Source: Hyphomicrobiales bacterium
GTDB taxonomy: Bacteria > Pseudomonadota > Alphaproteobacteria > Rhizobiales > Rhizobiaceae
NCBI GenBank assembly: GCA_900474095.1
Contig: UCOA01000080.1
Span: 1-62,560, forward strand
DNA length: 62,560 nt
Reading direction: 5' to 3'
Under the pieces are notes generated by a model, which saw only the letters and a program-made list of their open reading frames with translations, made no database searches and was not told where the DNA came from. Made by a program: the position numbers and the translations under genes. Below, piece after piece: positions 45,384 through 53,579 of the stretch. The stretch's first letter is position 1. Every line of letters starts with the position of its first letter.

Positions 45384-45623
45384 CTACTTCCACTGCGTCG
45401 CGTCTCCGGAGGCGCAGCCGTACGGTGGCAAGGAATTGGCAAATGTGGCTTTGAGCTTGGCGCAGCCCAAAGCGTTGATCGGGCCGGGCATGGCATTGTT
45501 GAGCGTGATACCGATTTCATCATAAGGGGTGTCGGTGTTGCTGATGTAGCGATACCAGCGGAAACCAGTAAGAATGACGGCTGCAAGCGCGATCGTCAGC
45601 AACAAGCGAACCAGTTTTTTCAT
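45384..45623 (-). CDS. Small exported or membrane-anchored protein (79 aa)
   Basis: ATG 45623 with AAGGA six bases upstream; a longer frame to 45650 is not needed. MKKLVRLLLTIALAAVILTG is a signal peptide or anchor. The mature part (YRYISNTDTPYDEIGITLNN, MPGPINALGCAKLKATFANS, LPPYGC) has two Cys residues that could form a disulfide in the periplasm. Similar short proteins occur in rhizobia, with no function known. Confidence 0.7.
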   Translation of the reverse strand: MKKLVRLLLTIALAAVILTGFRWYRYISNTDTPYDEIGITLNNAMPGPINALGCAKLKATFANSLPPYGCASGDATQWK

Positions 45624-45782
45624 GATATTTCCTTTAAATGCAAAGGCCACCGTCTAACATTCACATGTTGAAGTTGAAAGCTCTGCCGGCGAAGCATCGA
45701 ATGGGTCGGCTCCCGCAATGCGGTATTCGGAAAATGATTTCACAACGGCAGGAGCTTTCGATGCACGCGATACCGGCGCGGG

Positions 45783-46082
45783 TCACGACAAGTGCGCCAT
45801 CTCGCAGGTGATCAATCCCGCGAAAAGCAACGCGGGCAGGCTCTGCATCAGCGTTACTATTCCCAACCAACGCGGGCGCTTACCGAGCCACCAGTAAATT
45901 CCATTACAGATGCTTGAGAGGAGATTGCCGGTTCCGAGGGCGAGCAGTCCCATGGCAAATCCGAGATCGGGAAAGAAGCCGCCGCCTGAAGGGCTCAGGA
46001 TCAAGAAGATCCCGAGCAAAACACCCGCACTCATGGCGAGGACCGAAATGATGCCGCATACAGCAAGTGCGAAACTTCTCAT
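45783..46082 (-). CDS. Small integral membrane protein (99 aa)
   Basis: Three or four hydrophobic segments: SFALAVCGIISVLAMSAGVL, GFFPDLGFAMGLLALGTGNL, LGIVTLMQSLPALLFAGLIT. No conserved functional motif recognised. The ribosome-binding site is weak (GAG three bases before ATG). Inner-membrane location is inferred. Confidence 0.5.
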   Translation of the reverse strand: MRSFALAVCGIISVLAMSAGVLLGIFLILSPSGGGFFPDLGFAMGLLALGTGNLLSSICNGIYWWLGKRPRWLGIVTLMQSLPALLFAGLITCEMAHLS

Positions 46083-46230
46083 GCGCTCGACGATCCACAG
46101 AATGAGAGCTTAATGCCTAGTCGACCATGTGGGATCAGCAGGTATGGAATATGAACCTCGGGCTGCTCGGGAAGTGCGCTTGGCTCCGGCCATCCGGGGA
46201 CGGTGTGCACCGGTATGCTAAATACGAGGC

Positions 46231-46488
46231 CTATGCCATCGTCAGTTCTGCAACCAACTCGGTGGGAAGATCGGCTCTGATTGTCGACGCGTGTGATTTG
46301 GCAAAAACCATCTCTCCGTCGCGCCATATATCGTAATCCATATCGATCCGCATACCGTCACGGTCAAGCACAGCCCACGAAAAATCCAGCCCGCCGCCTT
46401 TTCGCAGCGACCAGCCTGCACCTGCCAACGCGTCGATTGCCGCGCGCCAGTTTTCTTCCGATATATCGGAGAGACAAATGTGATCCAA
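46231..46488 (-). CDS. Hypothetical protein (85 aa)
   Basis: The frame begins at TTG 46488 and reads DHICLSDISEENWRAAIDAL, then GGGLDFSWAVLDRDGMRIDM, DYDIWRDGEMVFAKS. The regular amphipathic pattern looks like a real soluble protein, but the start is poor (no clear ribosome-binding site), so the 5' end may be further upstream or lost. No family could be assigned. Confidence 0.45.
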   Translation of the reverse strand: MDHICLSDISEENWRAAIDALAGAGWSLRKGGGLDFSWAVLDRDGMRIDMDYDIWRDGEMVFAKSHASTIRADLPTELVAELTMA

Positions 46489-46530
46489 GACCCATTGCTT
46501 TCGACGTTTTGGCGAGAGGGTATTATTAGG

Positions 46531-47139
46531 TCATACCGCTGCACTCGGGGAAAGCCTAGGGCGTTGGAAACTGGCCAACTCCACCTCGCGCTTCCGGCCA
46601 AGTTCGACCATCCAGTCCGCTAGATCCGGTCGGAGGTGCTTTTGAAGGGCGTAGTGACGGTGCAAGCCTTCGGTGAGTTCGCCATCCCGACCGAGGATGT
46701 CGTCCGCAAATCCGATCAGGACGGAGTTGGGCCAAGCCTGTGCCCGGATTGCTCGCAACCGCGCATATATCTCATCCGCAGCAGTCGTAGGCGCCGCCTG
46801 CGCCATAAGCGAAACCATGGCCGCGGTCGAGCGCGACACGCCCATATGGCAATGCACGAGCAGGTGCCCGTCCGTATCGTCCACCGTCTTCATGGCGTCA
46901 CCAAAGGCAAGAATCTCTTCCATGTGCCGGCGGGTCGGCATGACTTTGTTGGTTTGCGGCTCGATAATATCATGAAATCGAATGGTCGTTCGTGAATGCG
47001 GCGCGAAGCCTTGAAAGGCTTGAAGCTCCGGCAGTTCAGGATCAACAACGGATAGGACGTGACTGACAGGGGACACGCCGAACGCGGCAATCTCGTCAAT
47101 GCCGCAGACGGTGAGAATGGAGAAATTTGAGAGAGACAT
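46531..47139 (-). CDS. Tyrosine/dual-specificity protein phosphatase
   Basis: 202 residues from ATG 47139 (GAAGG upstream). Cysteine phosphatase loop HCHMGVSRSTA, the HCx5R motif with Cys at about 97 and Arg at 103. The probable general-acid Asp lies before it, in RFHDI or TVDDTDG. N-terminal ILTVCGIDEIAAFGVSPVSH resembles the rhizobial protein phosphatase group once called tyrosine-phosphatase-like. Substrate unknown. Monocistronic. Confidence 0.88.
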   Translation of the reverse strand: MSLSNFSILTVCGIDEIAAFGVSPVSHVLSVVDPELPELQAFQGFAPHSRTTIRFHDIIEPQTNKVMPTRRHMEEILAFGDAMKTVDDTDGHLLVHCHMGVSRSTAAMVSLMAQAAPTTAADEIYARLRAIRAQAWPNSVLIGFADDILGRDGELTEGLHRHYALQKHLRPDLADWMVELGRKREVELASFQRPRLSPSAAV

Positions 47140-47589
47140 TTTGGAACCCTTCAAGTTGGTTCGTTGTTGGTTCCGCGCCGCAAAGCAGTTGCCAGCCTGT
47201 GATCAACCTGGATAACCGAGCTGTCGGGAAATCGCAACGCCAGCCACACTTTTCAAGTTCCTGGCCGGCAAGATGGCGCGGCAGTTCGGCGGCAATCTCG
47301 CTGATCGTTAAACACTCTCAAAATCTCTGTCGGATCTCGCTCTTAACGCCACGTCGATCACTCCATAGCTCCCGCTTAAAGACGGCAGGGCGGTGCAAAC
47401 AAAGGTCAAATGCGATGCCGAGCGGCATTATGGTCGGTGAAACCGATGATGCTGGCGCCGGCAGACTGGATGCTGGTCACGAACCCTGTTTCGGGCCGCA
47501 GCCGATCAGTTGTTTCTTACGGGTTATCATGCTGTGCGGTTTCCAACAATTCTGTGGTGCAAAGCGATCACTTAACCTACGCTTCACTG
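47140..47589. other. Intergenic region between phosphatase and DUF1403 genes
   Basis: About 450 bp with no supported gene; frames from 47127 and 47410 are extensions without family signals. It should contain promoters for both flanking genes. Confidence 0.35.
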
Positions 47590-48540
47590 ATGTCGAAATT
47601 TGATTCCCAGACTGTCCGGCCAGATCGAATGCCCGTTGTTCCGGCGTGGGGGGTTCCGCGCGGACCCGTTACGAACGACGCGGACGCCGCCTTTCTGGCA
47701 GGCGCAGCATTGAATGCCCTGGACATGCTGGTGCGGACGCAACCCGATTGGGCCGGTGTCTGGCGGCAGCGTCTGGCGTTGAAATGTGCGGTATCTGCCG
47801 TGCGGCTTGCCGGTCGATCCGAAGACGAAGCGGCCTTGCGCGATGTCTGGGTTCTGCGCGGTCCCGGCGATGATTTGGGGCCGGCCGGTCGCGTCTTTGC
47901 GGCCTACAAACGGCTGGCGTCCCGGCTAGGGACGATCGACACGAAAGTGCTGCGCGAACTCGCCGAGCTCTTGGCTATCCGCTGGGGTGACGAACTCGCC
48001 ACCATTCCGGCCATGATTGATGACGTCAAACACGCGGAAAGGGGGGCTCCCTTTGCTGCCGCGGCGATCGTCACGAAGCTTTGCACCATCCGTCCAGATG
48101 CTGAAATGCTCGCCTGGTGGCTGGCCGACTGGATGCTGGCACAAAGACTGCAGTGGGCGCGTCCGGTCCCACTCCTGATGGCGCAGCGTACTTCGAGCGC
48201 GTTTCGTCTTGAGACGGGCAGGGGCCGTATGCGCCCGGGCGAGCTAGGATTTGAGCGGGCGGTGTGTCTAGCCCTGGCGCAGGCGTCGACCGAGGCGTGC
48301 CGGATGGCGGCGGAGGTTGCCAGGCGTGCCGATCGGCTGGCAACGGTTGTGCCGAAGCTGCGGGCCAAGGGGGCTGGCGAGGCGATCCGCCTCTTGCTCG
48401 ACGAGGACGCCGTGTCCGGCACGCTGCGGACCGCAAAGCTGTCGCGCTGGGCCAGTCGCCGACTGTTTGAGCGCCTGATCGAATTGGACGCTGTGCGCGA
48501 ATTGTCTGGCCGATCGACGTTCCGGATCTACGGGTTGTGA
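47590..48540 (+). CDS. DUF1403 family protein
   Basis: 316 residues from ATG 47590; ATG 47629 is an alternative start. DUF1403 features: PVVPAWGVPRGPVTNDADAA, FLAGAALNALDMLVR, WRQRLALKCAVSAVRLAGR, EDEAALRDVWVLRGPGDDLG and LRTAKLSRWASRRLFERLIE. The family occurs on alphaproteobacterial plasmids and has no known biochemical role. It is helical and soluble. Its stop overlaps the start of a ScpB gene by four bases (GTGA), so the two proteins are co-translated, suggesting a joint role in chromosome or plasmid structure. Confidence 0.9.
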   Translation: MSKFDSQTVRPDRMPVVPAWGVPRGPVTNDADAAFLAGAALNALDMLVRTQPDWAGVWRQRLALKCAVSAVRLAGRSEDEAALRDVWVLRGPGDDLGPAGRVFAAYKRLASRLGTIDTKVLRELAELLAIRWGDELATIPAMIDDVKHAERGAPFAAAAIVTKLCTIRPDAEMLAWWLADWMLAQRLQWARPVPLLMAQRTSSAFRLETGRGRMRPGELGFERAVCLALAQASTEACRMAAEVARRADRLATVVPKLRAKGAGEAIRLLLDEDAVSGTLRTAKLSRWASRRLFERLIELDAVRELSGRSTFRIYGL

Positions 48541-49238
48541 AGGTGGCAAGACAAGCAAACGCGGCCAGGGTGGGACGTGCGGACCGTCAGCGGAGACGTT
48601 CCAACGATGCGCGGCTAGACACCGAACTCGCCGACCTGCCGCCAGAGTTGCGCTGGCGCGAATGGATGCAGCGCGTCGAGGCGGTCATCTTTGCTTCGGC
48701 CACGCCGGTGCCTCGCGAAGCGCTGGCCGGGATCGTCGGGCGCAATTGCAGCATCGACCTCTTGATCGACGATCTGCGCGAGGAGTTGCGCGGCCGGCCG
48801 TATGAACTAGTATCCATCGCCGGAGGCTGGCAGCATCGCACCAAGCCCGCCTATGCCGAAGTCATCCGTGCGTCCGGGGCGCCAACGCGGGCAACGGCCG
48901 ATCTGAGTTCCGACGAAGCGGCCGTGTTGATGGCGATCGGCTATTTCCAGCCGGTGACGCGCTCAGAGCTTTCGAAGATCTTCGGTAAGGAGATCAGCCG
49001 CGACCTGATCGGCAACCTGCGTTCGTTTGGGCTCATCGCTTCAGGCCCACGCAGCCCACAGCCGGGCGCACCGTACACTTACGTCACGACGCAGGCATTC
49101 CTGTCAGCCTTCGGCTTCGATACCCTGCGCGATCTACCTGATATTGAGATGCTTGAGGACGCAGGGCTTCTCAGCCGCGACAGGATGATGGCCGCGGACA
49201 TCGGCACGACATTGTCTGAGGAAAGCGGCGAGGAATGA
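48537..49238 (+). CDS. scpB: ScpB-like SMC-complex subunit
   Basis: 233 residues from GTG 48537. ScpB is the winged-helix (kite) subunit of SMC-ScpAB condensin. Signatures: RVEAVIFASATPVPREALAG, IDLLIDDLREELRGRPYELV, GWQHRTKPAYAEVIR, LSSDEAAVLMAIGYFQPVTR, SELSKIFGKEISRDLIGNLR and PGAPYTYVTTQAFLSAFGFD. No ScpA or SMC lies nearby, so this is an accessory, plasmid-borne ScpB working either with chromosomal SMC-ScpA or with the coupled DUF1403 protein. Confidence 0.92.
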   Translation: MKVARQANAARVGRADRQRRRSNDARLDTELADLPPELRWREWMQRVEAVIFASATPVPREALAGIVGRNCSIDLLIDDLREELRGRPYELVSIAGGWQHRTKPAYAEVIRASGAPTRATADLSSDEAAVLMAIGYFQPVTRSELSKIFGKEISRDLIGNLRSFGLIASGPRSPQPGAPYTYVTTQAFLSAFGFDTLRDLPDIEMLEDAGLLSRDRMMAADIGTTLSEESGEE

Positions 49239-49262
49239 GCACACGCGGCGCCGCATGAGGAT

Positions 49263-49604
49263 TTAAATCTCCTGTACGGTCGTATATTCGTTCGCCGTGA
49301 AAACATGGTGGTGGACCCGTCCCGAGAACATCTCCAGCAGTCCGCCGGTGACAGCGCGGCTTTCGAAACGCACGTCGGACTGCAGCGCCCTGTTGCATGT
49401 TTCGATGTCAGGATAGCGCACGGCGAGCGCCATGGCGAAAGTTGGAGCTCCCTCGTCACGGTCGGCTCCGTCCAGCACGCGCACTTCCTCGGCACCCGGA
49501 AATCGGGTCCAGAGCGGTACCAGCTTGTCCTTCACATAGGCGCGGAACTCGGCTTCCTTGCCTGGGTGAATTTCCCCTTCGAAGAGGGCATAGCGAATGA
49601 TCAT
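49263..49604 (-). CDS. EthD-like dimeric alpha/beta-barrel protein
   Basis: 113 residues: MIIRYALFEGEIHPGKEAEF, VPLWTRFPGAEEVRVLDGAD, FAMALAVRYPDIETCNRALQ, then GLLEMFSGRVHHHVFTANEY. The pattern resembles small ferredoxin-like proteins of the EthD/Dabb type, some of which are lactone- or mutarotase-like helpers in sugar pathways. It follows the ribose-type transporter operon, but a strong terminator stands between, so its expression may be partly separate. No catalytic residue is confirmed; the HHH cluster near residue 97 is notable. Confidence 0.6.
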   Translation of the reverse strand: MIIRYALFEGEIHPGKEAEFRAYVKDKLVPLWTRFPGAEEVRVLDGADRDEGAPTFAMALAVRYPDIETCNRALQSDVRFESRAVTGGLLEMFSGRVHHHVFTANEYTTVQEI

Positions 49605-49641
49605 GATAGTGCCTTCGGCTGGCGGGATTCACAGGGCGGAA

Positions 49642-49668
49642 GAAAAAGGGGCACCATTCGCGGTGCCC
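49642..49668 (-). terminator. Intrinsic terminator after the SBP gene
   Basis: On the minus strand GGGCACC-GCGAAT-GGTGCCC is followed by CTTTTTC: a 7-bp GC-rich stem, a six-base loop and a T run, a standard rho-independent terminator 20 bp after the solute-binding protein stop. Confidence 0.85.
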
Positions 49669-49687
49669 AGCTCCTGGGAGGTCGTGG

Positions 49688-50788
49688 TTACATCTTGCCC
49701 CAGAGTTTCTTGTATTCGTCGCGATAACCATTGTCCGGGTCGAAGGTGTTCTTCGGCCCACCATCAAACTCGACATTGTCAGCAGTGACGACGTGGAGGG
49801 GCGAGAGATAGCCTGACCACTGTTCGCCTGCGAAGGCGCGGTTCAGTTCGTCGACGAGCTGCCAGCCCTGCAGGTTCAACGGCTCGGCAACTGTCACCTT
49901 CTGGAACTGGCCGGCGCGGATACGCTGATAGGCCGATTCCGAGCCGTCACCGGCAGCGACGTTGATCGGCGCGTCCGTGCCGCCCTTGCCCGCTGCGGCC
50001 AGAGAGGGGCCCATGAAGTCGAAATAGAGGTCGTTGATGGCGAGCGAATGGGTCCACTGGTCACCGTATTTCTGCAATAGCGACGTCGTCAGCTGCGGCA
50101 TGCGTTGCGAGGTTTCGGCAATCGGGGTGTCGACATATTCGAGCACCGTGCCGCCGAGCGCCTCGATCTCGGATTTCATCCTGTCGGCCTTGGCGATCGC
50201 GATCGCATAAGTGCTGTCGGTGAAAATGATCACGCCCGGCTTACCCTTGGCGTCGACATATGCATAGTTGGCCGCAGCCTTGGAAACTTCCATCGCGTCC
50301 GTGCTGACATTGGCAAAGAGCCCGGTCTTTTCATCGGGACCGATCACCGGACCGGCATGCCAGGCAACCAGCGGAATGCCTGCTGCCTTGGCCTGTTCAA
50401 GGGCCGGCCCCTGCTCGACGGCGTCGAAGCCGTTGATGATGATGCCTGCGGGCTTCAGCGCCATGGCCTGGCCGAAGGCTGCCGTGCGGCCGCCGATCGA
50501 GCCAGCTCCGTCGAGGACCTTGACTTCCCAGCCGATCGCCTTGGCTGCTTCCTCGACGCCGGTGGTGACCCCCAGAATGCCGCCGTTCTTCAGGTCGCCG
50601 GCGAGCACGACGATGGTCTTGCCATCCTGCGCCTTCGGGCTCGCTTTCGGTCCGTCCCAAGTCGTGGCGCGGGTCGCATATTTATCGACGTTAGCCTTGG
50701 CGTCGGACATGGCATCCGCCAGTGCAGGCCACGCGGTCATCAGCGCAAGTACTGCGATGGAGCCCCCGATTAGGGTTCTGCGTTTCAT
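49688..50788 (-). CDS. Periplasmic sugar-binding protein, RbsB type
   Basis: 366 residues with signal peptide (LIGGSIAVLALMTAWPALA). Type-I periplasmic binding protein features of the ribose/galactose group: KTIVVLAGDLKNGGILGVTT, LKPAGIIINGFDAVEQGPAL, AAGIPLVAWHAGPV, VIIFTDSTYAIAIAKADRMK, HSLAINDLYFDFMGPSLAAA and VAEPLNLQGWQLVDELNRAF. CUT2 transporters take up monosaccharides such as ribose, rhamnose and uronic acids. Third gene of the operon ATPase-permease-SBP. Neighbouring kdu genes suggest a uronate-type ligand (inference). Confidence 0.93.
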   Translation of the reverse strand: MKRRTLIGGSIAVLALMTAWPALADAMSDAKANVDKYATRATTWDGPKASPKAQDGKTIVVLAGDLKNGGILGVTTGVEEAAKAIGWEVKVLDGAGSIGGRTAAFGQAMALKPAGIIINGFDAVEQGPALEQAKAAGIPLVAWHAGPVIGPDEKTGLFANVSTDAMEVSKAAANYAYVDAKGKPGVIIFTDSTYAIAIAKADRMKSEIEALGGTVLEYVDTPIAETSQRMPQLTTSLLQKYGDQWTHSLAINDLYFDFMGPSLAAAGKGGTDAPINVAAGDGSESAYQRIRAGQFQKVTVAEPLNLQGWQLVDELNRAFAGEQWSGYLSPLHVVTADNVEFDGGPKNTFDPDNGYRDEYKKLWGKM

Positions 50789-50836
50789 GGTTCTTCCTCC
50801 CTTTGAAGACGTGCGTTTCGCACAATCGGTATTCTG

Positions 50837-51901
50837 TCAGTTTTTCCGTATTTTCGCCGGTACCGGGCCGGGCGCGGCGGCCTTGCCCGCGGCGCCCCGC
50901 TTGCGCTGGGCGTAGCCGGCGATGCCAATGGCAACGAGCAGGGTGACGCCGTTGAAGAGGGGCTCTACGAAGAACGAGCCGCCTGTCTGCTGGATGCCCG
51001 AGATGCCGACGGCGAGAATGGTGACGCCCGTCATCGTGCCCCAAACATTGACCCGTCCAGGCTTGATGGTTGTGGAGCCGAGAAATGCACCGACGAGCGC
51101 CGGCAGCAGATATTCCAGCCCAACGCTTGCCTGGCCGATGCGAAGCTTCGAAGCGAGCAGGACGCCCGCAAGCGCCGCAAGCGTTCCCGACGAGACGAAT
51201 GCGCCGATGACGAAACGGCGGACCGGGATGCCATTCAGCGCCGCCGCCTTGGGGTTGGCGCCGATGGCATAGACGTAGCGGCCGATCGGCAGATATTCGA
51301 GGACGATCCAGAGCGCGACGGCAAACAGCAGGACGTAGAAACCCGTAATCGGCAGGCCGAGGACCATCGTACCGTTGAGCGCGTAAAAGCCTTCGGGCAG
51401 CACGCCCACCACCTGCCGGCCACCCGTGTGCCAGAGCGCCAGCGCATAAAGGATCGTGCCGGTGCCAAGCGTCGCGATGAAACTGTCGATCCGCGCTACC
51501 TCGACTAGAAGACCGTTGAGGAAACCGGTGAAAGCGCCGAGCGCGAGCACGATAACGACGGCGATCGGCCATGGCACGCCAAACATTGTCTGCAGGCTGA
51601 TCGCCAGGATGTGCCAGAGCACGATACCGTAGCCGACGGTAAGGTCGATCCGGCCGGATGCCATCGGTATCATCGCCGCCAGCGACAGAAGTGCGATGAT
51701 CGCCTTGTCGGAAACGATCGAGCGCAGGTTGAGAAGCGTGGGAAAGGTTTGCGGCAGCAGCAGCGAGAACAGGACGATCAGGAAGACCGTCAGGATGACC
51801 AGACCGTAGACCGGGATATAGCGAGCAATCTTCTGGCTCGCGGTCAACCCCGCCAGTTCGCTGCGCGTCGGCTCAAGCGCGGTGGATTCGATCGATTGCA
51901 T
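50837..51901 (-). CDS. Sugar ABC transporter permease, RbsC type
   Basis: 354 residues from ATG 51901. Eight to ten membrane helices (LVILTVFLIVLFSLLLPQTF onward). CUT2 permease motifs: MASGRIDLTVGYGIVLWHIL (the G-x-DLSVG-like element), LNGLLVEVARIDSFIATLGT, YAIGANPKAAALNGIPVRRF, GLEYLLPALVGAFLGSTTIK and MTGVTILAVGISGIQQTGGS. The C-terminal basic tail is longer than in RbsC. Located 48 bp upstream of the SBP gene and 37 bp after the ATPase gene. Confidence 0.94.
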   Translation of the reverse strand: MQSIESTALEPTRSELAGLTASQKIARYIPVYGLVILTVFLIVLFSLLLPQTFPTLLNLRSIVSDKAIIALLSLAAMIPMASGRIDLTVGYGIVLWHILAISLQTMFGVPWPIAVVIVLALGAFTGFLNGLLVEVARIDSFIATLGTGTILYALALWHTGGRQVVGVLPEGFYALNGTMVLGLPITGFYVLLFAVALWIVLEYLPIGRYVYAIGANPKAAALNGIPVRRFVIGAFVSSGTLAALAGVLLASKLRIGQASVGLEYLLPALVGAFLGSTTIKPGRVNVWGTMTGVTILAVGISGIQQTGGSFFVEPLFNGVTLLVAIGIAGYAQRKRGAAGKAAAPGPVPAKIRKN

Positions 51902-51938
51902 GGCTCTAGGCTCCCGTGGTCTCTCAGTCTTTTCAGGC

Positions 51939-53435
51939 TCAGGCGGCTTCCGATGCCGAAGCGGCGGAAATGACGGCGGATGTGGTAAGGGCATCGCCCT
52001 GCAGTTCGGCGACGATGCGGCCGCGTGAAAATACCAATGCGCGATGGCAGATATGGGCGATTTCCTCGAAGTCGGTCGATACGACGACGACCGCAAGGCC
52101 CGCCTCGAGCGCCCGGGCGATCAGCTTGTAGATTTCGGCCTTGGCGCCGATATCGACACCGGCTGTCGGGTCTTCGGCCACCAGCAGCTTGCGGCCTGTC
52201 CGAAGCCAACGGCCAACGACGACCTTTTGCTGGTTGCCGCCCGACAGTGCCTCGATCGGCAGGCTCTGGTCGTTCGGGCGAAGACCAACGGTTTCGCCGA
52301 TCTTGCGTGCCTGCTCGGCCTCGTTTGCCGGCGACAGGAACGAAAACAGGCTGCGGCCGGACGCGCCCGGATTGAGAAAAGTATTTTCCCGAAGCGACAG
52401 CGACATTGCGACGGATTCCTCCGTGCGGTCGCGGGCGATCAGTCCGACACCGGATTTCATCGCGGCGACGGGGTTTGCCAGATCCGGGATAGCGCCATTC
52501 AGGTGGATCGTGCCCCCGAAAGCCTCGCAACCAAACAGCGCCCGGCCAATGAGTTCCTGGCCCGCACCACGCAGACCGACCAGACCCAGCAGCTCGTTCT
52601 GGCGGATATCGAAGGAAATCGGTCCCGTGCCTGCGCACACCAGATCGCGGGCGGCCAGGACTGTCTTGCCTGGCGTGCTGGCGGCCTTGACGAAAAGCTG
52701 ATTTGCGGGGCGGCCGACGATCATTTCGATCAGGTCGTCGGGCCTTGTCTCGGCCACCGACCGCTGGCCCACCAGCTTGCCGTCGCGGAGTACGGCAACC
52801 CGATCGGCGATGCGGAAGATCTCGTCCAGGCGATGCGACACATAGATCATGCCGACACCGCGTTCCTTGAGCGGGCGGATGGCGTTGAAGAGTCGCTCCA
52901 CCTCGTCGGCGGGCAAGCTGGCAGTCGGCTCGTCAAGCACCAGGACGTCGGCTTCGACAGCCAGCGCGCGGGCAATTGCAACCAGCGACTTTTCGGTGCG
53001 GGTCAAGTCCTGCACCCTGGTGCTCGGATCGAAGTTGCAACCGACAAGCTCTAACGCCTCTCGGGCGCGGTCGTCCGTCCGGCGCCAATCGATCAGTCGC
53101 GAACGCAGGGAAAAGCCCTGTGCGAGGCCAACGTTTTCGCCAACGGTCATCCATTCGACGAGCCCAAGGTCCTGGTGGATGAAGGCGACCGGCTGGCGCT
53201 CGTTTGGTTTGGGCGGGCGGTGGTTGTAGGGCTCGCCACGAAACAGGATCTGGCCGCCATCAGGCCTGTAAATACCGGCAAGCGTCTTGATGAGTGTCGA
53301 TTTGCCGGCGCCGTTTTCACCGAGCAGGGCGAGGATTTCACCGGGCATGAGGCTGATGGAGACATTTTCGAGCGCGCGGGTGCCACCAAAGATTTTGGTG
53401 ATACCGTTGAACTCAATGAGTTTGTGATTGTCCAC
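51939..53435 (-). CDS. Sugar ABC transporter ATPase, RbsA/MglA type (two ATPase domains)
   Basis: 498 residues from GTG 53435, which has GGGAGGAG just upstream; the ATG at 53468 is not favoured. First ATPase half: Walker A GENGAGKSTLIKTLAG (about 38-53), LVLDEPTASLP, signature DLTRTEKSLVAIARAL. Second half: GLRGAGQELIGRALFG in place of a consensus Walker A, LSGGNQQKVVVGRWL, LLVAEDPTAGVDIGAKAEIY. The degenerate second Walker A is normal for this family. It is the first gene of the operon, and an operator-like palindrome lies 32 bp upstream. Confidence 0.95.
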   Translation of the reverse strand: MDNHKLIEFNGITKIFGGTRALENVSISLMPGEILALLGENGAGKSTLIKTLAGIYRPDGGQILFRGEPYNHRPPKPNERQPVAFIHQDLGLVEWMTVGENVGLAQGFSLRSRLIDWRRTDDRAREALELVGCNFDPSTRVQDLTRTEKSLVAIARALAVEADVLVLDEPTASLPADEVERLFNAIRPLKERGVGMIYVSHRLDEIFRIADRVAVLRDGKLVGQRSVAETRPDDLIEMIVGRPANQLFVKAASTPGKTVLAARDLVCAGTGPISFDIRQNELLGLVGLRGAGQELIGRALFGCEAFGGTIHLNGAIPDLANPVAAMKSGVGLIARDRTEESVAMSLSLRENTFLNPGASGRSLFSFLSPANEAEQARKIGETVGLRPNDQSLPIEALSGGNQQKVVVGRWLRTGRKLLVAEDPTAGVDIGAKAEIYKLIARALEAGLAVVVVSTDFEEIAHICHRALVFSRGRIVAELQGDALTTSAVISAASASEAA

Positions 53436-53466
53436 CTTTGCTCCTCCCAAAGCATCGACTGGGTAC

Positions 53467-53482
53467 ATGTTATCGATAACAT
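53467..53482. promoter_or_regulatory. Palindromic operator upstream of the ribose-type ABC operon
   Basis: ATGTTATCGATAACAT is a perfect 16-bp palindrome, 32 bp upstream of the ATPase GTG. A near copy, ATGTTATCGCTATCAT, occurs at 54654-54669 ahead of the regulator and lactonase genes. The motif resembles E. coli GntR-type LacI-family operators (ATGTTACC...GTAACAT). It is probably bound by the regulator at 53580-54608. Confidence 0.75.
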
Positions 53483-53579
53483 ATCGGTGTAGTCAAGAGC
53501 CGAAATGGTGTCGGTGCGAATTTACCCACCGGCCCCCTGATCCGGGTCGATGGGGCCAGCACATCACCAATGGGCTTTC

